DNA of 5,560 bases. Source: Deltaproteobacteria bacterium. Its GTDB lineage: Bacteria; Desulfobacterota; Syntrophia; Syntrophales; UBA2210. The stretch's first letter is position 1. Each line of letters begins with the position of its first letter. The position numbers were made by a program, and so were the translations under genes. The stretch is from the NCBI GenBank assembly GCA_016935875.1, contig JAFGQD010000183.1, forward strand, positions 1 through 5,560, written 5' to 3'. Under the pieces are notes generated by a model that was not told where the DNA came from, did no database searches, and saw only the letters and a program-made list of their open reading frames with translations. This document shows positions 1 through 4,168 of this stretch, piece by piece.

Positions 1-228
1 GCAGAGAATGCAGGCGCCCGTCACGCCCCACTCTTCAAGGTGTCCGCCATACTTCTTCGGGATGATAGCTCCGTACCAACCCCTCTTACCGATCTCTTCC
101 GCAATTCTCCAGGGATACCGCTTATTCCAAGCATCTTCCTGGGCCAAGGGCATGAGCTCAGCAACAAGTTGCTGAGCATCGTCGGCCAGTTTCTTCTGGG
201 TGTCACTCCACCATGGATATTTTTCCAT
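1..228 (-). CDS. Acyl-CoA dehydrogenase, N-terminal fragment (runs off left edge)
   Basis: Only the first 76 codons are present; the frame is open to the window edge. The start ATG (226-228) has a GGAGG at 237-241, 8 bases upstream. The fragment looks like the helical N-terminal domain of acyl-CoA dehydrogenases: an amphipathic helix (about residues 10-30), then a Y-P-W-R-I segment (38-42), then the G-W-Y-G-A-I-I-P-K-K-Y-G-G stretch (50-62). That stretch matches the family pattern of Gly-x-x-Gly, Ile-Pro and Tyr-Gly-Gly before the FAD domain. Family members are FAD enzymes that introduce the alpha-beta double bond of an acyl-CoA and pass electrons to ETF. It follows the amidohydrolase gene after 36 bases, so it is probably co-transcribed. 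The catalytic glutamate and FAD-binding parts lie outside the window, so substrate, and even whether it is a dehydrogenase or a reductase-type member like CaiA, cannot be judged. Confidence 0.85.
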   Translation of the reverse strand, partial: MEKYPWWSDTQKKLADDAQQLVAELMPLAQEDAWNKRYPWRIAEEIGKRGWYGAIIPKKYGGHLEEWGVTGACILC

Positions 229-264
229 AACTGTTTCCTCCAGTTAACGTCAATTAAAGCGTGA

Positions 265-1167
265 TTACTCGTCCAGTTTAAAGACTTTCATTGCCGTATC
301 ACGCAGAATTAATTTCTTGGCATCGTCTTTGAGAGGCAATGCAAGAAATTCTTCTTTGCAGCGAGTCATATTAAGACCGTTCGTCGCCCACATGACCTTA
401 TCCCTGATCTGACCGCGGATTCTCTGCGGCACCATCGGATCGAGTCCACTTGGATAGTAAGCGCCGATATTTCCGTACACATTGGCATAACGCCACACGG
501 TGGAAACCCACTCGCCAACCCATGGCCAGCCTGTATGTGTCAGCACAAACGTGGTATTGGGGAAGTCTCGTGCGATTTCCTCACAGTTATAAGGGTGACC
601 ACATTCGCTGGGGAGAGGCTCAGCTGAATGACCGACCTGCATACAGCATGGAACTCCCAGTTCACCGCATTTCTGATACAGCGGATAAAATTTGGCCTGA
701 TCGTGCTTCATCCCAAAGCTGAGCGGATGTGCCCAGACATACTTGAACCCGAGATCTTTTACCGCGTGCTCGATATCCCTGAGGCTCTCTTCAATGCGCC
801 ACGGATTATAGCCTGCGCCACCGATTACCCGCCCTTTCGCAGGCGCGATCATCTCGGCCAGCTTATCAACGGACAAGTTGCATATTGGTCGATGGTCACG
901 GTAAGACCAGAATAACATCTGGTCGACAAAACTATACTGTACTCCTATCTCGTCCATCTCTTTGACCATGGCTTCTATTGAAGGCTGTCCTTCATTTGTA
1001 CGCCACTCTTCGCCGTCTTTAAGCCCCATCCGCAACAGAACGGACTTGAAGGTGCTATGCGCCATCGTATGATATTCAAATGACTTGAATAACTCTTTGC
1101 AGATATCATGTGAAAAATAGGTGGGCCTATTCATCGTATCAACAGCTTGTATATCTTTTAGTTCCAT
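265..1167 (-). CDS. Amidohydrolase-2 family TIM-barrel protein with a degenerate metal site
   Basis: This 300-residue protein has the layout of the amidohydrolase-2 family (ACMSD, gamma-resorcylate decarboxylase, LigI/LigJ relatives): a first strand with V-D at 9-10, a G-A-G-Y-N-P segment (117-122), a G-F-K-Y-V-W-A-H-P strand (140-148), G-V-P...Q-V-G-H (171-180), D-F-P-N-T-T-F-V-L-T-H-T-G (201-213) and a C-terminal strand ending W-A-T-N (260-263). H180 and H211 sit where the family has metal-binding histidines. The usual I-D-x-H-x-H is V-D-T-M-N-R (9-14), so both histidines are missing, and the catalytic aspartate of the usual G-S-D/G-T-D is N263. It is therefore probably not a canonical metal hydrolase or decarboxylase. 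No signal peptide is seen, so it is probably cytoplasmic. The start ATG has AAGGAG at 1175-1180, 7 bases upstream. It sits 45 bases after the dehydrogenase and 36 before the acyl-CoA dehydrogenase, inside the acyl-CoA operon. Family is secure; function is unknown. Confidence 0.88.
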   Translation of the reverse strand: MELKDIQAVDTMNRPTYFSHDICKELFKSFEYHTMAHSTFKSVLLRMGLKDGEEWRTNEGQPSIEAMVKEMDEIGVQYSFVDQMLFWSYRDHRPICNLSVDKLAEMIAPAKGRVIGGAGYNPWRIEESLRDIEHAVKDLGFKYVWAHPLSFGMKHDQAKFYPLYQKCGELGVPCCMQVGHSAEPLPSECGHPYNCEEIARDFPNTTFVLTHTGWPWVGEWVSTVWRYANVYGNIGAYYPSGLDPMVPQRIRGQIRDKVMWATNGLNMTRCKEEFLALPLKDDAKKLILRDTAMKVFKLDE

Positions 1168-1212
1168 ATTACTTCTCCTTCTGTGTCATTTTTGTTGTAT
1201 GTCCCGAGATAC

Positions 1213-1974
1213 TTAGAACATGGTTAAGCCGCCGCTGACACTCAGTATCTGGCCGGTAATATAGCCGGCTTCTTCAGAAGCGAAAAACGCTACGGCATTT
1301 GCAATGTCTCTCGGCTGGCCGAGGCGGCGGAGAGGAATGGCGCCTTCAACGGCCCGGTTGATCTTGCCGGCAAAATCCTCATCGGCCTGGGCGATCGTCA
1401 TGGGCGTTACCGTCGGACCGGGGCATACACAGTTCGAGGTGATCTGGAACCGGGCAAACTCTCGGGCAATCGTCTTGGTAAAGGCTATCACCGCGCCTTT
1501 GGCGCCGGAGTAGACCGCCTCGCCGGTGCTGCCACCACGGCCGGCATCCGAACCGATGTTGATGATTCTTCCGCTTTTGCGTTCGACCATGTGCGGCAGA
1601 ACTGCATGATTGGTGTAAATGAAATGCTTGTAGTTCAAATCAATGATTTTATCCCACCAGCTCGGATCCAGTTTGAGAAACAGCTCTATCTTATCAAAGC
1701 CGGCATCGTTAACCAGGATATCAATCTGCCCAAAATCCTTTATTATCTGGGCAATATCCTGGTCCACTTTCTCTTTATTGGTGACATCGCAGTTATAGAA
1801 CGATGCTTTCACGTTCTTTTCGGCAAGTTCCGATGCAGTTTTATTGCCATCCTCCTCAAGGATATCGAGTATGGCGATGTCTGCCCCTTGCTCAGCCAGG
1901 ACCTCACAAATGCCTTTTCCAATACCTCGCGACCCTCCGGTAACTACGGCTACTTTTCCTTTTAATTCTAACAT
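1213..1974 (-). CDS. Short-chain dehydrogenase, BadH-like (2-hydroxycyclohexanecarboxyl-CoA dehydrogenase type)
   Basis: A complete 253-residue classical SDR. It has the cofactor motif T-G-G-S-R-G-I-G (12-19), an acidic residue D37 at the end of the second strand (predicting NAD+ over NADP+), C-D-V (62-64), N-D-A-G (89-92, usually N-N-A-G), and the tetrad N114, S142, Y155, K159, with P-G-P-T at 185-188. Several stretches resemble what I recall of Rhodopseudomonas BadH: D-I-L-V-N-x-A-G-x-D, H-A-V-L-P-x-M-V-E-R (123-132), S-D-A-x-R-x-G-S-x-G-E-A-V-Y (142-155) and the C-terminal S-G-G-L-T-M (247-252). BadH oxidises 2-hydroxycyclohexanecarboxyl-CoA to the 2-keto thioester in alicyclic acid degradation. 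Here the likely role is NAD-dependent oxidation of the 3-hydroxyacyl-CoA made by the upstream hydratase. AGGAGG (1982-1987) lies 7 bases before the ATG. A general 3-oxoacyl reductase (FabG) is the main alternative; the catabolic neighbours argue against it. Substrate is not proven. Confidence 0.9.
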   Translation of the reverse strand: MLELKGKVAVVTGGSRGIGKGICEVLAEQGADIAILDILEEDGNKTASELAEKNVKASFYNCDVTNKEKVDQDIAQIIKDFGQIDILVNDAGFDKIELFLKLDPSWWDKIIDLNYKHFIYTNHAVLPHMVERKSGRIINIGSDAGRGGSTGEAVYSGAKGAVIAFTKTIAREFARFQITSNCVCPGPTVTPMTIAQADEDFAGKINRAVEGAIPLRRLGQPRDIANAVAFFASEEAGYITGQILSVSGGLTMF

Positions 1975-1981
1975 TTTATAA

Positions 1982-1987
1982 CCTCCT
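1982..1987 (-). promoter_or_regulatory. Strong ribosome binding site of the dehydrogenase gene
   Basis: AGGAGG on the minus strand, 7 bases before the ATG at 1972-1974. It is the best Shine-Dalgarno match in the window and fixes the start of the dehydrogenase. It follows a run of six T residues and lies outside the predicted hairpins, so it should be accessible. Confidence 0.8.
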
Positions 1988-1991
1988 AAAA

Positions 1992-2013
1992 AATAGTTTT
2001 CAATTAGTTTTCA
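1992..2013 (-). repeat. 11-base tandem direct repeat, two copies
   Basis: On the plus strand the nonamer TAGTTTTCA occurs at 1994-2002 and again at 2005-2013, a period of 11 bases, and the base at the head of each unit also matches. The copies lie just upstream of the dehydrogenase ribosome site (read on the minus strand as TGAAAACTA twice). A period close to one helical turn would suit a dimeric DNA-binding protein, and the unstructured A-rich RNA could serve as a ribosome standby site. Two copies are too few to exclude chance duplication. Confidence 0.45.
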
Positions 2014-2083
2014 TTTCGACGGGCTTCAACGAGGAAGCCTCGTACCCGACACCTCTTCATCGACAAATTCAAGTCGAAATCAT

Positions 2084-3274
2084 TTATATTATTCCTTCTT
2101 CCTTGAATGTATCAATTTCGTCTGGGCGATAATGAAACATATCGCCATATATCTCTAGATTGTGTTCTCCCGTCTGCGGCGCGCGGCATCTCACTTCCCC
2201 TGGAGTCTCGGTGAACTTCATGGGAACACCGGGAAAGGGGAACATGCCCAACCCCGGAACCTCCAGGTTGACGATCATATCCCTGGCTTGCACCTGGGGA
2301 TTACGTGCCACCGTATCCGGCTGTTTTATCTCTCCACAGGGAACCCTGCCGTCCCGGAGCAATGTCAAGGCCTCTTGACTTGTTTTGACGGTCGTCCAGG
2401 CATTCACGGCGGGATCGATGTGCTCACGATTTACATACCGGCTATAGTCATCTTTCATGCGTGGGTCGTCAAGGATGTCCAACCGTCCAATCACCGTGAG
2501 AAACCTCTTCCAGATTCCGTCGTTCAATGCCGAAATAAAAATCCACCCTTCTTTCGTCTGGAAGGTTCCGGCATAACACCCGTAGGCATGGCCGCCAAGG
2601 GGGGGACGCACCACATGATTAACCTCGCACTCCGGCACGACACCATAGGCCGTCACCATGGAGGTGGCTACATCCATCAGCGCGACTTCGACCAACTGCC
2701 CGACACCGGCTTCTTTCCGATGGTAGAGGGCAAGCGTGGCCGCCAGGGCTCCATGTACTCCGGCCGACAAATCAATAATGGAGATTCCGACACGGGTGGG
2801 GGGGGTACCCGGATGCCCCGTAATGAGCATGATTCCGGTTTCACCCTGTACGGTCGAATCAAAAGCCAGTGCGTCGGCATAAGGACCGGTTGATCCATAG
2901 CCCGAAAAGGACACCAAGATCACATCTTTATTGATTGCTTTCAGATCCTCGTAGGTCACGCCGAACAGTTTCTTGGCAGGAAGGCTGAAATTTTCAACGA
3001 TAACATCGGCCCATTCCACCAGTTTCCGCAGCAGCGGCTTGCCTTTTTCCGCGCGGAGATTCAACGTAATGCCCCTTTTGTTGCAGTTGAGAGCAAGCAC
3101 CTGAAGAGGCTCTCCATTTGGCCCAAATGGCGGTTGATCTCTGTCAACCGATCCACCGGGATCATCCACCCGTATAGCGTCAGCCCCCATATCAGCCAGC
3201 ATTTTAGCGCAATACGCTCCAGCGATATAGCGAGACAGATCAAGCACTTTTATTCCCTTTAATATTTCAGACAC
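2084..3274 (-). CDS. CaiB/BaiF-type class III CoA-transferase
   Basis: A complete 396-residue member of the family III CoA-transferases (formyl-CoA transferase, CaiB, BaiF, BbsEF). These enzymes move CoA between carboxylic acids through a covalent aspartyl-CoA thioester and form interlocked dimers in the cytoplasm. The N-terminus L-K-G-I-K-V-L-D-L-S-R (5-15), the G-A-D-A-I-R-V (30-36), N-x-x-K-R-G-I-T-L-N-L (63-73) and D-V-I-V-E-N-F (90-96) segments, and S-F-S-G-Y-G-x-x-G-P-Y (122-132) are all typical. D168 in I-I-D-L-S-A-G is the expected catalytic aspartate (codon 2771-2773). Length is normal. The start is GTG (3272-3274): an in-frame TGA lies three codons upstream and no better start is near. 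It begins 27 bases after the hydratase stop. With a ligase also present, it may recycle CoA from product to incoming acid. Donor and acceptor cannot be deduced from the sequence. The coding strand carries C8 (2798-2805) and C7 (2599-2605) tracts, with the frame intact. Confidence 0.92.
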   Translation of the reverse strand: MSEILKGIKVLDLSRYIAGAYCAKMLADMGADAIRVDDPGGSVDRDQPPFGPNGEPLQVLALNCNKRGITLNLRAEKGKPLLRKLVEWADVIVENFSLPAKKLFGVTYEDLKAINKDVILVSFSGYGSTGPYADALAFDSTVQGETGIMLITGHPGTPPTRVGISIIDLSAGVHGALAATLALYHRKEAGVGQLVEVALMDVATSMVTAYGVVPECEVNHVVRPPLGGHAYGCYAGTFQTKEGWIFISALNDGIWKRFLTVIGRLDILDDPRMKDDYSRYVNREHIDPAVNAWTTVKTSQEALTLLRDGRVPCGEIKQPDTVARNPQVQARDMIVNLEVPGLGMFPFPGVPMKFTETPGEVRCRAPQTGEHNLEIYGDMFHYRPDEIDTFKEEGII

Positions 3275-3284
3275 GATTATTCAG

Positions 3285-3290
3285 CTCCCT
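3285..3290 (-). promoter_or_regulatory. Ribosome binding site for the GTG-started CoA-transferase
   Basis: AGGGAG on the minus strand, 10 bases before the GTG codon at 3272-3274. Spacing is a little long and the start codon weak, so initiation may be modest or partly coupled to the hydratase gene that stops 27 bases earlier. It supports GTG as the start, since the next in-frame ATG (residue 25) would cut off the conserved N-terminal strand. Confidence 0.6.
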
Positions 3291-3301
3291 TGTACGATGC
3301 T

Positions 3302-4090
3302 TTATCTTCCCTTATAGTTGGGTTCCCTTTTCTCATTAAAGGCAAGGACACCCTCTTTCATGTCATAACTCATAAAATGGTTGCAGCTGGTGGTGATCTC
3401 CATCTCAAGGCCGTTCCTGAGGTCAACATCCTGGGTCGCCCACGCAAGCCTTTTGATACGCGCCGCAGCAAGAGGACTCTTTGTCTTCAGTTTGTTGACA
3501 TAGACCATGTACGCCTCTTCCAGTTTATCAGCCGGTGCCGACTTGTTGATCAAGCCGATCTCTTCCGCTTCCTTTCCAGAGAGCCAGTCACCTGTCAACA
3601 TGATTTCCAGGGCCTTGCGCAGACCAACGATTCTCGGTAAACGCTGTGTGCCGCCACCACCGGGGATGATACCGAAGTTAGCATGCTGATCGCCGATCTT
3701 GGCATCTTCGGCCGCTACAATGATATCGCAGGCCAGTGCCATTTCCAGACCACCTGCCAGGGCAAAACCACTGATAACGGCAATCACCGGCTTGCTCACA
3801 TTTTGAATAAAGTTAAAAAGGCCATGAAACGCACGGGTGTTATCATGTTCATAAGTAAAAATATCGCCGTCATATGCACGCATCTCTTTCAGATCGGCAC
3901 CGGGAGCAAAGGCCCTTTTACTACCGGTCAGAACAATAACACGAATATTGTCATCTTGCTCCGCGTCAGCCAGGGCTTCACGCAATTCCCGCCGCATGTC
4001 TGTATTGATCGCGTTCATAACCTCAGGACGATTGAGCGTTACCTTTGCCCATCCTTCATTCTTCTCCACTATTATCGTTGTGTATGCCAT
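3302..4090 (-). CDS. Enoyl-CoA hydratase/isomerase (crotonase) family protein
   Basis: A complete 262-residue crotonase-fold protein, the usual size. Key parts are L-N-R-P-E-V-M-N-A-I (19-28), the first oxyanion segment F-A-P-G-A-D-L (61-67), the second S-G-F-A-L-A-G-G-L-E-M-A (107-118), and G-I-I-P-G-G-G-G-T-Q-R-L-P-R (140-153). By alignment to rat hydratase, A65 and G113 form the oxyanion hole and E116 matches the catalytic Glu144. The partner Glu164 position is H136, within G-D-Q-H-A-N-F-G, so the classic two-glutamate arrangement is incomplete. The likely role is water addition to, or isomerisation of, an enoyl-CoA, supplying the downstream dehydrogenase, but hydrolase or lyase chemistry is also possible in this superfamily. 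The start has AAGGAG at 4098-4103, 7 bases before the ATG. The gap to the ligase is 78 bases and to the CoA-transferase 27, so it is likely in the same transcript. Family is certain, exact reaction not. Confidence 0.92.
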   Translation of the reverse strand: MAYTTIIVEKNEGWAKVTLNRPEVMNAINTDMRRELREALADAEQDDNIRVIVLTGSKRAFAPGADLKEMRAYDGDIFTYEHDNTRAFHGLFNFIQNVSKPVIAVISGFALAGGLEMALACDIIVAAEDAKIGDQHANFGIIPGGGGTQRLPRIVGLRKALEIMLTGDWLSGKEAEEIGLINKSAPADKLEEAYMVYVNKLKTKSPLAAARIKRLAWATQDVDLRNGLEMEITTSCNHFMSYDMKEGVLAFNEKREPNYKGR

Positions 4091-4097
4091 ATCACCT

Positions 4098-4103
4098 CTC
4101 CTT
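4098..4103 (-). promoter_or_regulatory. Ribosome binding site of the hydratase gene
   Basis: AAGGAG on the minus strand, 7 bases upstream of the ATG at 4088-4090, followed by AGGTGAT that runs up to the start codon. The stretch resembles the full anti-Shine-Dalgarno complement with a two-base insertion, offering two overlapping registers. It fixes the start and suggests efficient translation. Confidence 0.7.
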
Positions 4104-4168
4104 ATCTGCCGTCATTCAATACATTGTTCATCTATCGTTTTTTTGCCTTCACGGAAGAGTTGCCCATA

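Larger units (their letters stand above)
1975..2083 (-). other. Structured intergenic leader before the dehydrogenase gene
   Basis: This 109-base gap between the CoA-transferase stop and the dehydrogenase start is the longest gap in the window. It contains a perfect 8-bp inverted repeat (2013-2020 with 2073-2080) that encloses an inner hairpin: a 6-bp stem 2029-2034/2038-2043 with a 3-base loop, topped outward by 4 pairs 2020-2023/2045-2048 after an asymmetric internal loop. A competing 6-bp stem, 2022-2027/2034-2039, overlaps the inner one, and a 5-bp stem 2060-2064/2073-2077 competes with the outer repeat. On the coding strand the structure is followed by an AT-rich stretch, six T residues and then the AGGAGG of the dehydrogenase. 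The T run does not directly follow a stem, so this is not a standard terminator. It may be an mRNA processing or stability element or a translation control structure. The pairings are seen; the function is inferred. Confidence 0.4.

Noticed and set aside
1975..2003. Promoter-like TTGAAA (1998-2003), 17 bases, TATAAA (1975-1980) on the minus strand
   Set aside because: Spacing and sequences are good, but the -10 element abuts the dehydrogenase ATG, so transcription would begin inside the gene. The match overlaps the ribosome site and AT-rich leader and is probably accidental.
2162..2893. Plus-strand open frame of 243 codons opposite the CoA-transferase
   Set aside because: It is antisense to a fully conserved gene, with no family features or convincing ribosome site. 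It is a shadow of the codon pattern.
4132..4167. 11-codon minus-strand frame (M-G-N-S-S-V-K-A-K-K-R) just after the ligase stop
   Set aside because: It has no good ribosome site and is too short to judge. It could be a coupling peptide, but nothing beyond the start and stop codons supports it.
4091..4168. Possible terminator between ligase and hydratase (short CTTC/GAAG stem and seven A residues on the coding strand)
   Set aside because: The stem is only 4 bp and it is followed by A residues on the transcribed strand sense, not the U run a terminator needs.
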